Under the pieces are notes generated by a model, which worked only from the letters and a program-made list of their open reading frames with translations, did no database searches and had not been told where the DNA came from. From Terrirhizobium terrae (lineage in GTDB: Bacteria > Pseudomonadota > Alphaproteobacteria > Rhizobiales > Rhizobiaceae): a DNA stretch of 64,000 nucleotides. A program made the translations under genes and the position numbers. The stretch covers positions 2,021,501 through 2,085,500 of the forward strand of contig NZ_CP104992.1 of the NCBI RefSeq assembly GCF_030323265.1, read 5' to 3'. Of the stretch, positions 46,815 to 56,037 are shown piece by piece (the first letter of the stretch is position 1; each line of letters begins with the position of its first letter).

Positions 46815-47873
46815 TTGAACGCACAAGAATTGGTTTCTTCCACAGCGCGTCAACCCCGATCCGCAGCGACCGATGCCAACCACTTCGTCTTGACGTTCGA
46901 GAATAACAGGTTAGCCAGCGAGCTCTTTGGTCAGTTCGACCAGAACCTCAAGCTTCTTGAACAGCGTCTCGGCATTGACGCTCGCCCACGAGGCAATTCC
47001 GTTTCCATCTCCGGTGATGTCGTTGCCACCAATCAGGCAAGACGCGCACTCGATTTCCTTTATGAGCGACTGCAGAAGGGCGGTTCCGTGGAAGCATCCG
47101 ATGTCGAAGGCGCAATCCGCATGGCGCAGGCCGCAGACGACCAGCTGACGCTTCCGACCTTGGAGCGCAAGGCAAAACTATCCATGGCGCAGATTTCCAC
47201 CCGCAAGAAGACCATCCAGGCCCGCACACCCACCCAGGACGCCTATATGCGCGCCCTGGAACGCGCCGAACTTGTCTTCGGCGTCGGCCCGGCCGGTACC
47301 GGCAAGACCTATCTCGCCTGCGCCCACGCTGCCCAGCTTCTCGAGCGCGGTGCCGTCGACAAGATCATCCTGACTCGCCCCGCCGTCGAAGCGGGCGAAC
47401 GCCTCGGCTTCCTGCCGGGTGACATGAAGGAAAAGGTCGATCCCTATCTGCGGCCGCTCTATGACGCGCTCTACGACATGATCCCCGCCGACAAGGTCGA
47501 TCGGGCGATCACCGCCGGCGTCATCGAGATCGCGCCGCTCGCCTTCATGCGCGGTCGCACGCTCTCCAATGCCGCGATCATCCTCGACGAGGCGCAGAAC
47601 ACGACATCGATGCAGATGAAGATGTTCCTGACGCGTCTGGGCGAAAACGGCCGCATGATCATCACCGGCGACCCGAGCCAGGTCGATCTTCCGCGCGGTG
47701 TGAAGTCTGGCCTTGTCGAGGCGCTGCAGATCCTCAAGGGCGTCGAAGGCCTTTCGGTCGTGCGCTTCAAGGACACCGATGTCGTGCGCCATCCGCTGGT
47801 CGGTCGCATCGTCAAGGCCTATGACGCGCAATATGCCGTCCACGAGGAAAGCGAGGAAGCTTCCGACCGGTAA
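46815..47873 (+). CDS. PhoH-family ATPase
   Basis: 352 residues from TTG 46815, with AGGAG at the right distance and no better ATG. A KH-like N-terminal part is followed by the PhoH P-loop ATPase: Walker [12 protein letters not shown] near 157-167, [20 protein letters not shown], Walker [12 protein letters not shown] and [11 protein letters not shown]. PhoH and YbeY are neighbours in most bacteria and are thought to act together in RNA processing. Confidence 0.93.
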   Translation: MNAQELVSSTARQPRSAATDANHFVLTFENNRLASELFGQFDQNLKLLEQRLGIDARPRGNSVSISGDVVATNQARRALDFLYERLQKGGSVEASDVEGAIRMAQAADDQLTLPTLERKAKLSMAQISTRKKTIQARTPTQDAYMRALERAELVFGVGPAGTGKTYLACAHAAQLLERGAVDKIILTRPAVEAGERLGFLPGDMKEKVDPYLRPLYDALYDMIPADKVDRAITAGVIEIAPLAFMRGRTLSNAAIILDEAQNTTSMQMKMFLTRLGENGRMIITGDPSQVDLPRGVKSGLVEALQILKGVEGLSVVRFKDTDVVRHPLVGRIVKAYDAQYAVHEESEEASDR

Positions 47874-47893
47874 TCTGGTCGGAAACAGAACTC

Positions 47894-48403
47894 ATGCCCG
47901 AGCTAGACATACAGATCAGCGTGGAAGACGACGGCTGGCCGGATGAGGCCGTGCTGGAGGCTTTGAGCGGCAGGGTGCTGGGTGCCGCCGCCGATTTTCT
48001 TGCCCGCGAGGAAGCCCAGCCCTTTCCCGACATGGCTCCGGAACTGTCGCTCGTCTTTACCGACGACGATTCCATCCGGGAAATCAACGCCGAGTGGCGC
48101 GGCAAGGACAAGCCGACCAACGTCTTGTCTTTCCCCGCTTTTCCGCTCGAACCCGGCGGCATGCCAGGCCCGATGCTGGGCGATATCGTCATCGCCAGAC
48201 AAACTGTCGAGCGCGAGGCGGTTGATCTCGACAAGAGTTTCGACGATCATCTGACCCATCTTCTGGTCCACGGCTTTCTCCATCTCTTCGGTTACGACCA
48301 CATGGAGAAGGACGAGGCGGAGGAGATGGAAGCACTTGAGACTCGTATTTTGGCCGTGCTTGGCCTATCTGACCCCTATGCGGGGCAGGACCCGATAATG
48401 TAG
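47894..48403 (+). CDS. ybeY: Endoribonuclease YbeY
   Basis: 169 residues. The metal-site motif [11 protein letters not shown] is near 124-134, preceded by the strand pair [12 protein letters not shown] and [12 protein letters not shown]. YbeY takes part in 16S rRNA 3'-end maturation and ribosome quality control. It lies 20 bp after phoH and 9 bp before the corC-like gene, so these form an operon. Confidence 0.95.
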   Translation: MPELDIQISVEDDGWPDEAVLEALSGRVLGAAADFLAREEAQPFPDMAPELSLVFTDDDSIREINAEWRGKDKPTNVLSFPAFPLEPGGMPGPMLGDIVIARQTVEREAVDLDKSFDDHLTHLLVHGFLHLFGYDHMEKDEAEEMEALETRILAVLGLSDPYAGQDPIM

Positions 48404-48412
48404 TTTGGAACA

Positions 48413-49585
48413 ATGAACGATTATTCGAGCAATGTCGCCCGAGAGGGCAAGGACAGTTCGGACTCACCCTCGTCGGACGAGGGCAGTAGTTCGGCGAGAT
48501 CCGAACACTCATCCAGATCCGGCAATTCCTTCTGGTCGCGGGCGCTGCGCCTGCTGCGACCGTCGCAAGGCGAACAGCTCCGCGAGGACCTCGCCGACGC
48601 GCTGATGGCCGATACCAATATCAGCAATGCCTTCTCGCCGGACGAGCGCGCGATGTTGCACAACATCCTGCGCTTCCGCGAAGTCCGCGTCGAGGACATC
48701 ATGGTGCCCCGCGCCGACATCGAAGCGGTGGACATGAACATGACCATCGGCGAGTTGATGATCCATTTCGAGGAAACCGGGCGCTCCCGCATGCCCGTAT
48801 ACGTTGATAATCTCGATGATGCTCGCGGTTTTGTACATATCCGCGACCTTTTGTCCTACCTCGCCAAGCAGGCGCGCAACAAACGCCGGACCAGCTCCAG
48901 GGCCAATTCACCAGCGCAGGTTGCAAATACTATAGAGAAATCCGAAAAACCTGCCCGGACGCCGAAAGCGGCCTTCGATCTCGGTCGTGTGAACCTGGAA
49001 CAGACGGTCGCGGAAGCCGGGCTGATCCGCAAATTGCTCTTCGTTCCGCCGTCCATGCTGGCATCTGATCTTTTGCGCAGCATGCAGGCGGCGCGCACCC
49101 AGCTTGCCCTCGTGATCGACGAATATGGCGGCACCGACGGCCTCGTGTCCCACGAGGACATCGTGGAAATGGTCATCGGCGATGTCGAGGACGAACACGA
49201 TTCCGACGAGGTCATGTTCTCCAAGACCGGTGACGACATCTTTGTCGCCGATGCGCGCGTCGAGCTCGAGGAGATCGCCAAGGCGATCGGGTCGGACTTC
49301 GACATTCGCGATCGTCTCGAAGACGTCGACACGCTCGGCGGACTGATCTTCTCCGCATTGGGACGCATCCCCGTGCGGGGCGAGGTCGTCCAGGCCGTCC
49401 CAGGCTTCGAATTCCAGATCCTCGAGGCTGATCCCCGTCGTATCAAGCGCGTGCGGATACTCCGCAAGCGTGCACTCGCCCGTCGCCGTCAGGTGAAGGG
49501 CGAGGAGGCGTTGCCGGCTCCGGCCGTCCCTGCCGGGCTGCTTCCGGCGCCCTCGGAAGACCGGGGAGCAAGGCCGGAAGGCTGA
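48413..49585 (+). CDS. CorC/TlyC-family CBS-domain protein
   Basis: 390 residues. The first 50 are Ser-rich and probably disordered. Two CBS domains follow (about 98-240, from DIMVPRADIEAV and PPSMLASDLLRSMQAARTQL), split by a charged insert near 160-200, and a CorC_HlyC domain ends the protein (DIFVADARVELEEIAKAIG onward). There are no membrane helices, unlike long family members. Relatives affect magnesium/cobalt efflux. It closes the phoH-ybeY run and has its own terminator. Confidence 0.92.
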   Translation: MNDYSSNVAREGKDSSDSPSSDEGSSSARSEHSSRSGNSFWSRALRLLRPSQGEQLREDLADALMADTNISNAFSPDERAMLHNILRFREVRVEDIMVPRADIEAVDMNMTIGELMIHFEETGRSRMPVYVDNLDDARGFVHIRDLLSYLAKQARNKRRTSSRANSPAQVANTIEKSEKPARTPKAAFDLGRVNLEQTVAEAGLIRKLLFVPPSMLASDLLRSMQAARTQLALVIDEYGGTDGLVSHEDIVEMVIGDVEDEHDSDEVMFSKTGDDIFVADARVELEEIAKAIGSDFDIRDRLEDVDTLGGLIFSALGRIPVRGEVVQAVPGFEFQILEADPRRIKRVRILRKRALARRRQVKGEEALPAPAVPAGLLPAPSEDRGARPEG

Positions 49586-49596
49586 TCGGATCCTGC

Positions 49597-49623
49597 AAAG
49601 CCCGCGACATCGCGGGCTTTTTT
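49597..49623 (+). terminator. Rho-independent terminator after the corC-like gene
   Basis: A perfect 10-bp stem AAAGCCCGCG (49597-49606) / CGCGGGCTTT (49611-49620), loop ACAT, then a T tract. Confidence 0.92.
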
Positions 49624-49663
49624 GAAACACTCCCCTGCTGATTCGGGACAAAAGGGGGCATCC

Positions 49664-51290
49664 ATGGAGCGGCTGGCGGGTAGGGTCATGCTACTGTCGG
49701 GCATGCCCCGGGTGGCCCTTGCATTCATTGCCGGAGCGGTAGGCGCATTCGCCCTGCCGCCTTTCGGCTTTTTCGCGGCGCTTTTCGTGTCGTTCACGCT
49801 GCTGGTCTGGCTGATCGATGGATCGACCGGCAATCCTGGCGGCGGCGTCCTGAGCCGCCTGCGCTCGGCCTTCTTCATCGGCTGGCTCTTCGGTTTCGGT
49901 TATTTCGTCGCGAGCCTCTGGTGGCTGGGCAATGCGCTGCTCGTCGAGGCAGACGATTTCGCCTGGGCGTTGCCTCTGGCGGTGCTGGGCCTGCCCGCAG
50001 TTCTCGCGCTTTTCTACGGGCTTGCGGCGGCACTGGCGCGCATTCTCTGGTCCGATGGCCTGGGACGCATCGCGGCCCTGGCGGCTGCCTTCGGTCTCGC
50101 CGAGTGGCTCCGCGGCTTCGTGCTGACCGGTTTTCCCTGGAATGCCGTCGGCTACGGAGCGATGCCGACACCTCTCATGATGCAGTCGGCGGCGGCGATC
50201 GGCATATTCGGTGTCAGCGTTCTCGCCGTTTTCGTCTTCTCGGCGCCGGCTCTCATCGGAACGGGCAAGGGCAAGGTCGCCGGCCTCGGTCTCGCGGCGC
50301 TTCTGCTGCTGGCCCATTTCTCCTACGGTGCCTGGCGTCTGCACGGCGCCGATGCGGCCCTTGCGGCGGCCGTGGGAGAACGCAAGACGGTCCGGCTCGT
50401 TCAGCCGTTGATCGACCAAGCCGAAAAACTCGACAATACTAACCGCGCCGAGATTTTCGAGGAGCATCTGCGGCTGTCGGCATTGCCGCCGCAAGGGAAG
50501 GGGCAGGAGCAGGGAGAAGGCGAGGGCAAGCGCCCCGATATCATCGTCTGGCCGGAAACCTCAGTTCCCTTCATCCTCACCGAAAATCCGGATGCCCTGG
50601 CGCGCATTGCCGACGTGCTGCAGGACGGCCAGGTGCTGATCGTCGGTGCCGTGCGTTCGGAAAACGCGGGCGCCGGCATGGCGCCGCGCTTCTATAATTC
50701 CATCTATGTCATCGACAGCGACGGCCAGATCATATCCGCGGCCGACAAGGTCCATCTCGTGCCGTTCGGCGAATATGTTCCCTATGAGAACCTGCTGAAG
50801 AGCATGGGCGTGACCGACGCAATCGCCATGCCGGGAGGTTTCACCGCCGCTCCTAGCCGCTCATTGCTGACGCTGCCCGGCGGCGCCCTGTTCTATCCGC
50901 TGGTCTGCTACGAGGCTATCTTCCCGAACGAGATCGGCCGCGATGTAGAGCGCGCCGCAGCGCTGCTTAATGTGACGAATGATGGCTGGTTCGGCGCCAC
51001 CCCAGGGCCCTACCAGCACTTTCAGCAGGCAAGGCTCCGTGCCGTGGAAACGGGGCTGTTTCTGATTCTGTGGCGCCAATACAGGCATTTCCGCCGTCGT
51101 GGACCCATTCGGCAGGGTAGTAAGCGGCTTGAACTACAATCAAAAGGGCGTGATTGATGCTACCATAGGAGGTGGTGTTCCTGGGGTTTCAGCAGGTGAA
51201 ACGAAACAGCGTAACTTCTGGTTGTTGTTTATAGTAATGTCGGCAATTGGGGCAATTTCGCGCTTAAGTTTTAAAACGCGCAAGAATTGA
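49664..51290 (+). pseudogene. lnt: Apolipoprotein N-acyltransferase, frameshifted near the end
   Basis: From ATG 49664 (AAGGGGG upstream) run six to seven membrane helices and the nitrilase-like periplasmic domain with catalytic Glu in WPETSVPF, Lys in ADKVHLVPFGEYVP and Cys in PLVCYEAIF. An extra T near 51071 throws the last part out of frame; without it the sequence reads LFLIRGANTGISAVVDPFGR and continues to 51290 with the last helix. Lnt adds the third acyl chain to lipoproteins after LspA. It is normally essential in proteobacteria, so a sequencing error is likely. Confidence 0.9.
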
Positions 51291-51439
51291 CCAAAAACCC
51301 CCAAAATTGCATAGTGAGAATGCCTACTGTCTCGCCATATGCTTCATGTTTTGGTTCTGTCGTCCCTGAGCGTGAAGCGTATTCTCCATACGCAGACCGG
51401 GTTGAGAATTGAAACAACAACTTCGTCAGGACCCCCATT

Positions 51440-51859
51440 ATGATTGAAAATAAGAAGAAACCGAACCCGATCGATATTCACGTCGGGAGTCGGATCCGGT
51501 TGCGCCGTACCATGCTTGGCATGAGCCAGGAAAAGCTCGGAGAAAGCTTGGGAATTACCTTCCAGCAGATCCAGAAATACGAGAAGGGCACGAACCGCGT
51601 CGGCGCCAGCCGCCTGCAGAATATTTCGAGCATTCTCAACGTACCGGTGTCCTTCTTCTTCGAGGATGCGCCGGGCGACCAGTCCGGAAACGGTGCGGGT
51701 GTGGCGGAAGCCTCGAGCTCGAACTATGTCGTCGACTTCCTTTCGTCGTCGGAAGGTCTCCAGCTCAACCGCGCATTCGTCAAGATCGCTGATCCGAAGG
51801 TTCGCCGCCGGCTCGTTGATCTCGTGAAGGCGTTGGCCGCAGAAGCCGAGGTCGAGTAG
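51440..51859 (+). CDS. XRE-family regulator (PraR/PhrR-like)
   Basis: 139 residues. The helix-turn-helix at about 15-70 is HVGSRIRLRRTMLGMSQEKLG, then GITFQQIQKYEKGTNRV; the C-terminal helical part is FVKIADPKVRRRLVDLVKAL. The orthologue next to metK in rhizobia is PraR/PhrR, a repressor of quorum-sensing and biofilm genes. That assignment rests on context and overall look. It has its own terminator. Confidence 0.88.
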   Translation: MIENKKKPNPIDIHVGSRIRLRRTMLGMSQEKLGESLGITFQQIQKYEKGTNRVGASRLQNISSILNVPVSFFFEDAPGDQSGNGAGVAEASSSNYVVDFLSSSEGLQLNRAFVKIADPKVRRRLVDLVKALAAEAEVE

Positions 51860-51889
51860 GCGGGAGCTCGATCTGGGGAGGAGTAGGAG

Positions 51890-51915
51890 GCGGCCTCATC
51901 GAGGCCGCTTTTTTT
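51890..51915 (+). terminator. Rho-independent terminator after the XRE regulator
   Basis: GCGGCCTC (51890-51897) / GAGGCCGC (51901-51908), a 3-nt loop and seven T residues. Confidence 0.92.
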
Positions 51916-52039
51916 ATGCGCAAAAGGCGCAAAAGACGGCCGATTTTACGTATAAAGATATATTTATGTCGTTGTACGCTTGTCTTTGACGTGGGAAGCC
52001 ACTAAAGAATTGTCGTCTATTCTTTGAGAGGAATCCCGC

Positions 52040-53302
52040 ATGCACGCCAATTACCTGTTCACCAGCGAGTCTGTGGCGGAAGGCCATCCGGACAAGGTTT
52101 GTGACCGTATTTCCGATGAAATCGTCGATCTCGTCTACCGCGAAGCCGCCAAGACCGGCGTCGATCCGTGGACGGTTCGCATCGCCTGCGAAACGCTCGC
52201 GACCACCAACCGCGTCGTGATCGCCGGCGAAGTCCGTTTGCCGCCGAGCCTGATGAAGAAAGACAAGAACGGCAACGACGTCATCAACCCGTCGAAGTTC
52301 AAGTCCGCCGCCCGCAAGGCGATCCGTGACATCGGCTACGAGCAGGACGGCTTCCACTGGAAGACGGCAAAGATCGACGTGCTCCTGCACTCGCAGTCCG
52401 CCGACATCGCCCAGGGCGTCGACAGCGCTGCCGACAAGCAGGGCGACGAGGGTGCCGGCGACCAGGGCATCATGTTCGGCTACGCCTGCAAGGAAACGCC
52501 GGACCTCATGCCGGCTCCGATCTATTATTCCCACAAGATCCTGCAGCTGCTCGCTGCCGCCCGCAAGAAGGGCGAGGGCGATGCCGGCAAGCTCGGCCCC
52601 GATGCCAAGAGCCAGGTGACTGTCCGTTACGAAAACGGCAAGCCAGTCGAGGTCGACTCGATCGTTCTTTCCACCCAGCACATCGATGCCAGCTGGGATT
52701 CAAAGAAGGTTCGCCAGGTCGTCGAGCCCTATATCCGCGAAGCGCTGGGCGATCTGCCGATCGCCAAGGACTGCAAGTGGTACATCAACCCGACCGGCAA
52801 GTTCGTCATCGGCGGCCCGGATGGTGACGCGGGCCTGACCGGCCGCAAGATCATCGTCGACACCTATGGCGGTGCGGCTCCCCACGGTGGTGGCGCATTC
52901 TCCGGCAAGGACACGACCAAGGTTGACCGTTCGGCCGCCTATGCTGCCCGCTACCTCGCCAAAAACGTCGTTGCCGCCGGCTTTGCCGATCGCTGCACGA
53001 TCCAGATCTCCTACGCGATCGGTATCGCCCAGCCGCTGTCGATCTATGTCGATCTGCACCAGACCGGCAAGAACGTGACGGAAGGCCAGATCGAGAACGC
53101 GATCCGCAAGGTCATGGACCTTTCGCCGACCGGCATTCGTCGTCACCTCGACCTCAACAAGCCGATCTATGCCAAGACCTCTGCCTATGGCCATTTCGGT
53201 CGCAAGGCGGGCCGCGATGGTTCCTTCTCCTGGGAAAAGACCGATCTGGTCAAGCCGATGAAGGACGCCATGAAGGAAGACCTCCTGGCGGCTGCCGAGT
53301 AA
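52040..53302 (+). CDS. metK: S-adenosylmethionine synthase
   Basis: 420 residues, starts [20 protein letters not shown] with the methionine-site histidine; [12 protein letters not shown] and [15 protein letters not shown] are the catalytic signatures. It makes SAM from ATP and methionine for the many methyltransferases and radical-SAM enzymes here. The 124-bp leader holds a tandem 9-mer (GCGCAAAAG twice, 51918-51935), a possible promoter (TTGTCT, 17 bp, TAAAGA) and a GAGAGGAA ribosome-binding site. I could not recognise a SAM riboswitch in it. Confidence 0.97.
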   Translation: MHANYLFTSESVAEGHPDKVCDRISDEIVDLVYREAAKTGVDPWTVRIACETLATTNRVVIAGEVRLPPSLMKKDKNGNDVINPSKFKSAARKAIRDIGYEQDGFHWKTAKIDVLLHSQSADIAQGVDSAADKQGDEGAGDQGIMFGYACKETPDLMPAPIYYSHKILQLLAAARKKGEGDAGKLGPDAKSQVTVRYENGKPVEVDSIVLSTQHIDASWDSKKVRQVVEPYIREALGDLPIAKDCKWYINPTGKFVIGGPDGDAGLTGRKIIVDTYGGAAPHGGGAFSGKDTTKVDRSAAYAARYLAKNVVAAGFADRCTIQISYAIGIAQPLSIYVDLHQTGKNVTEGQIENAIRKVMDLSPTGIRRHLDLNKPIYAKTSAYGHFGRKAGRDGSFSWEKTDLVKPMKDAMKEDLLAAAE

Positions 53303-53345
53303 GGCTTTTCGGATCGGGGCTTTACCGATCCGGTTCTGACGCGTT

Positions 53346-53378
53346 AAAGCGGGTGCCTTTCGCAGGCGCCCGCTTTTG
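53346..53378 (+). terminator. Rho-independent terminator after metK
   Basis: AAAGCGGGTGCC (53346-53357) pairs with GGCGCCCGCTTT (53365-53376 with one T-G wobble) and ends in TTTTG. Confidence 0.85.
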
Positions 53379-53409
53379 TTTTGCCTGCCATTCTGTACGG
53401 AAGACTTGG

Positions 53410-54111
53410 ATGAGCAACGATCAGCACCCGACCCGGGCAACCGAAGCCTTTTACGGGCGCCGCAAGGGGAAGCCGCTGCGGGAGCGTCAGGCCGAGGGAC
53501 TGGCTTCGCTGCTGCCGGTTCTGAAGCTTGATCTTGCCTCGGCACCACCTGCCGATCTGCGCGAGCTTTTCCCCATCCCGGTCGAACGCCTGCGCCTGGA
53601 GATCGGTTTCGGCGGCGGTGAGCATCTCGTCCATCGCGCGAAGGAGGATAGTGCGACCGGCTTCATCGGCGTCGAACCCTTCGTCAATTCCATGGCGAAG
53701 CTGCTTGGCCAGGTCGAAGAGCACGACCTGAAGAACATCCGTCTTTATGACGACGATGCGACGCAGGTGCTGGACTGGCTGCCGGACGGCTCGATCGATC
53801 AGATCGATCTGCTCTACGCCGATCCCTGGCCGAAGCGGAAGCACTGGAAGCGCCGCTTCGTCTCGCAGGTCAACCTGGAGCGGTTCCATCGCGTGCTGAA
53901 GCCGGCAGGGCTTTTCTGCTTCGCGTCGGACATCGATACCTATGTGAACTGGACGCTGATCCATTGCCGCGACCATGGCGGTTTCGAATGGACCGCGCGG
54001 CAATCGTCTGACTGGCTGACGCCCTATGCGGGCTGGCCGGGGACGCGCTACGAGAACAAGGCGCGTCGCGAAGGGCGGTCTTCTGCCTACCTGACCTTCA
54101 GAAAGGTCTAG
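53410..54111 (+). CDS. trmB: tRNA (guanine-N7-)-methyltransferase
   Basis: 233 residues from ATG 53410, 19 codons inside a longer open frame. The SAM site is [15 protein letters not shown] near 60-74, and the catalytic motif is [14 protein letters not shown] near 135-148, unmistakable for TrmB. It makes m7G46 in tRNA. It follows metK after a terminator; metK-trmB is a common rhizobial pairing. Confidence 0.94.
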   Translation: MSNDQHPTRATEAFYGRRKGKPLRERQAEGLASLLPVLKLDLASAPPADLRELFPIPVERLRLEIGFGGGEHLVHRAKEDSATGFIGVEPFVNSMAKLLGQVEEHDLKNIRLYDDDATQVLDWLPDGSIDQIDLLYADPWPKRKHWKRRFVSQVNLERFHRVLKPAGLFCFASDIDTYVNWTLIHCRDHGGFEWTARQSSDWLTPYAGWPGTRYENKARREGRSSAYLTFRKV

Positions 54112-54123
54112 ATCGATCGGCGG

Positions 54124-54381
54124 TCAGTGCAGGCTGACCGTTTTCAGATCGTCTTCCTGAGCCTTGAAGAAGGTGCTCGAACGATTGTCGGTGAGGAGGA
54201 TCGGCGTGCCGTCGGCGCCGAACAGGGCCCATAGGTCGAGGCTTGGATCGATATCGGGAGCTTCCGGGAAACAGCGGGTGACTTCTTCAGACCGCATCTT
54301 GCGAATGTATCCGACTTCGCCACTGCCGAGATGGGCAAGTTCCGACTGCGTCAAATGAGTATTCGCTTCTTTCAGTAGCAT
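54124..54381 (-). CDS. DUF1150 family protein
   Basis: 85 residues from ATG 54381, which follows GGAGG; an upstream ATG (54405) has no ribosome-binding site. The body (LAHLGSGEVGYIRKMRSEEV, LWALFGADGTPILLTDNR) is the DUF1150 pattern, found downstream of small heat-shock genes in alphaproteobacteria. It lies 43 bp after hsp20 and is probably expressed from the heat-shock promoter. The function is unknown. Confidence 0.88.
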   Translation of the reverse strand: MLLKEANTHLTQSELAHLGSGEVGYIRKMRSEEVTRCFPEAPDIDPSLDLWALFGADGTPILLTDNRSSTFFKAQEDDLKTVSLH

Positions 54382-54424
54382 TCCAGCCTCCGGAATTGAG
54401 GGCATCAGCGTTGATGCTGATGGT

Positions 54425-54854
54425 CTACTCTGAGACGGAAATGTTAATTTTTCGCACTATGCGCTGGGGTTCCGGGCGGGTGAGATCGACGGAAAGGAGA
54501 CCGTTCCTTAACGATGCGGTGCCCACTTCCATACCGTCAGCGAGCACGAAAACCCTTTGAAACTGCCGTGCTGCGATACCCCGATAGAGATAGTTGCGCT
54601 CCGGCTGGTCGATCTGCCGTCCACGGATGATCAATTGATTTTCTTCGGTCGTGACATCGAGTTCGGCCTCCGAAAAGCCGGCTACCGCAAGGGTGATCTC
54701 GCAGCTTTTCCTCGCCATCCGGCACGTCCGCGCGGATTCTGCTCTATGTTGTAGGGGGATAACCCTCGTTCGCCTTGGCGAGGCGCTCCAGCGTCTTTTC
54801 CATCGCGTCGAAGCCCAGCAATAGCGGGCTCGCGAACGGCGTCATTCTGCTCAT
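54425..54854 (-). pseudogene. Small heat-shock protein Hsp20, with three indels
   Basis: From ATG 54854 (AAGGA upstream) the frame reads MSRMTPFASPLLLGFDAMEK and stops after YPP. The alpha-crystallin domain (ITLAVAGFSEAELDVTTEEN, LIIRGRQ) is in another frame to 54425. A loss of one C near 54755, an extra A near 54737 and an extra base near 54705 explain the whole break and would give YPPYNIEQIRADVPDGEEKL. Hsp20 proteins hold unfolding proteins during heat stress. Three indels in 60 bp make a true pseudogene more plausible here than elsewhere. Confidence 0.82.
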
Positions 54855-54911
54855 CGTTCAGTCCTTGCATCAAGCGACCAACCCGATGCCCTGGCGGCAC
54901 ATCGGAACGAG
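54855..54911 (-). promoter_or_regulatory. ROSE-like RNA thermometer in the hsp20 leader
   Basis: The leader folds into two hairpins. The first is CCGATG (minus strand) with CATCGG, at 54883-54905. The second, 54860-54879, pairs GGTC-g-CT with AGGACT, so the anti-Shine-Dalgarno UCGCU with its bulged G covers the ribosome-binding site AGGA (54862-54865), seven bases before the ATG. UYGCU facing AGGA is the hallmark of ROSE elements, which melt at heat-shock temperature to free the ribosome-binding site in rhizobial small heat-shock genes. Confidence 0.75.
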
Positions 54912-54917
54912 CCATTC

Positions 54918-54946
54918 ATATGGGGGCTGCCTGTCTTGATCGCAAG
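54918..54946 (-). promoter_or_regulatory. RpoH (sigma-32) promoter of hsp20
   Basis: On the minus strand CTTG (54946-54943), 17 bp, CCCCATAT (54925-54918), a full match to the classical sigma-32 -35 core and -10. The predicted start near 54911 begins the two-hairpin leader exactly. Confidence 0.75.
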
Positions 54947-54982
54947 GCAATCCGGATGACCGCGACGCGCCATCCGGACTGC
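54947..54982. repeat. 12-bp imperfect inverted repeat upstream of hsp20
   Basis: Arms 54947-54958 and 54971-54982 pair over 12 bp with one mismatch (core TCCGGATG/CATCCGGA). It abuts the -35 of the heat-shock promoter and could be a regulator site or a hairpin ending readthrough from upstream. Confidence 0.5.
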
Positions 54983-55047
54983 AATGTCGGCGGCTTGACA
55001 AAAAGACGCCGTAGCTACACCACTCCGGTAAAGTTGAGGGAGACGTC

Positions 55048-55989
55048 ATGGCACCGCGCAAGATCATCATAGACACGGACCCGGGCCAGGACGATGCCGC
55101 CGCCATCATGCTGGCATTTGCAAGCCCGGAGCAGCTGGAGGTCCTCGGCCTCTGCGCCGTTGCCGGCAACGTGCCGCTCTCTTTCACCAGCCGCAATCTG
55201 CGTATTGTCTGCGAACTCTGCGGCAAGCCGGATGCCAAGGTCTACGAGGGCGCGCTGAAGCCGCTGAACCGCCCGCAGGTAACGGCAGAGCACGTCCATG
55301 GCCGCACAGGGCTGGACGGCGCCGAGCTGCCGGAGCCCACAATGGCGGCACAGCCCGCCCACGCAGTGGATTTCATCATCGAGACGATGCGTAGCGAACC
55401 GGCCGGCACGGTGACGATCTGCACGCTCGGGCCGCTGACCAATCTCGCGCTTGCGCTCACCAAGGCGCCGGATATCGCCGGTCGTATCCAGGAGCTGGTG
55501 ATGATGGGCGGCGGCCTTTTCGAGGGCGGCAACATCACGCCTGCGGCCGAGTTCAACATCTATGTCGATCCGGAAGCCGCCAAGATCGTTTTCGACGCCG
55601 GCATCCCGACCGTGATGATGCCGCTCGACGTGACCCATCAACTGCTGACGACAAAGGCGCGCGTGGCGAAGATCGCCGCGATCGGCACGCGCCCGGCGCA
55701 AGTCCTTGTCGAATGGCTCGCCTTCTTCGAACGATTCGATATCGAAAAATACGGCTCGGATGGCGGACCGCTGCATGATCCGACCGTCATCGCCTACCTG
55801 CTCAAGCCGGACCTGTTTTCCGGCCGTCATTGCAATGTCGAGATCGAGACCCAGTCCGAATTGACCGTCGGCATGACGGTTGCCGATTGGTGGGGCGTGA
55901 CGGACCGCAAGCCGAACGCAACCTTCATGCGCAATGTCGACGCCGATGGTTTCTTCGAGCTGCTGACGGAACGGGTGGGCCGCCTTTAA
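55048..55989 (+). CDS. Inosine-uridine-type nucleoside hydrolase
   Basis: 313 residues. The calcium-binding N-terminal motif IIIDTDPGQDDAAAI (about 6-20), LGPLTNLALAL, MMGGGLFEGGNITPAAEFNI and the late catalytic His in GPLHDPTVIAYLL are all present. It splits purine or pyrimidine nucleosides into base and ribose. Substrate preference is not clear. ATG 55048 has GAGGGAG upstream. The ribokinase gene lies tail to tail downstream, which fits ribose salvage. Confidence 0.93.
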   Translation: MAPRKIIIDTDPGQDDAAAIMLAFASPEQLEVLGLCAVAGNVPLSFTSRNLRIVCELCGKPDAKVYEGALKPLNRPQVTAEHVHGRTGLDGAELPEPTMAAQPAHAVDFIIETMRSEPAGTVTICTLGPLTNLALALTKAPDIAGRIQELVMMGGGLFEGGNITPAAEFNIYVDPEAAKIVFDAGIPTVMMPLDVTHQLLTTKARVAKIAAIGTRPAQVLVEWLAFFERFDIEKYGSDGGPLHDPTVIAYLLKPDLFSGRHCNVEIETQSELTVGMTVADWWGVTDRKPNATFMRNVDADGFFELLTERVGRL

Positions 55990-56037
55990 CGGCCTGCTGC
56001 GTCCCGGCGGTGGAATCGGGTCTTTTGAGGGTATGTC

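Noticed and set aside
51916-52039. SAM riboswitch in the metK leader
   Set aside because: The 124-nt leader lacks the pairing pattern of SAM-II or SAM/SAH motifs that I can recognise. A tandem 9-mer and a promoter-like sequence are the only features.
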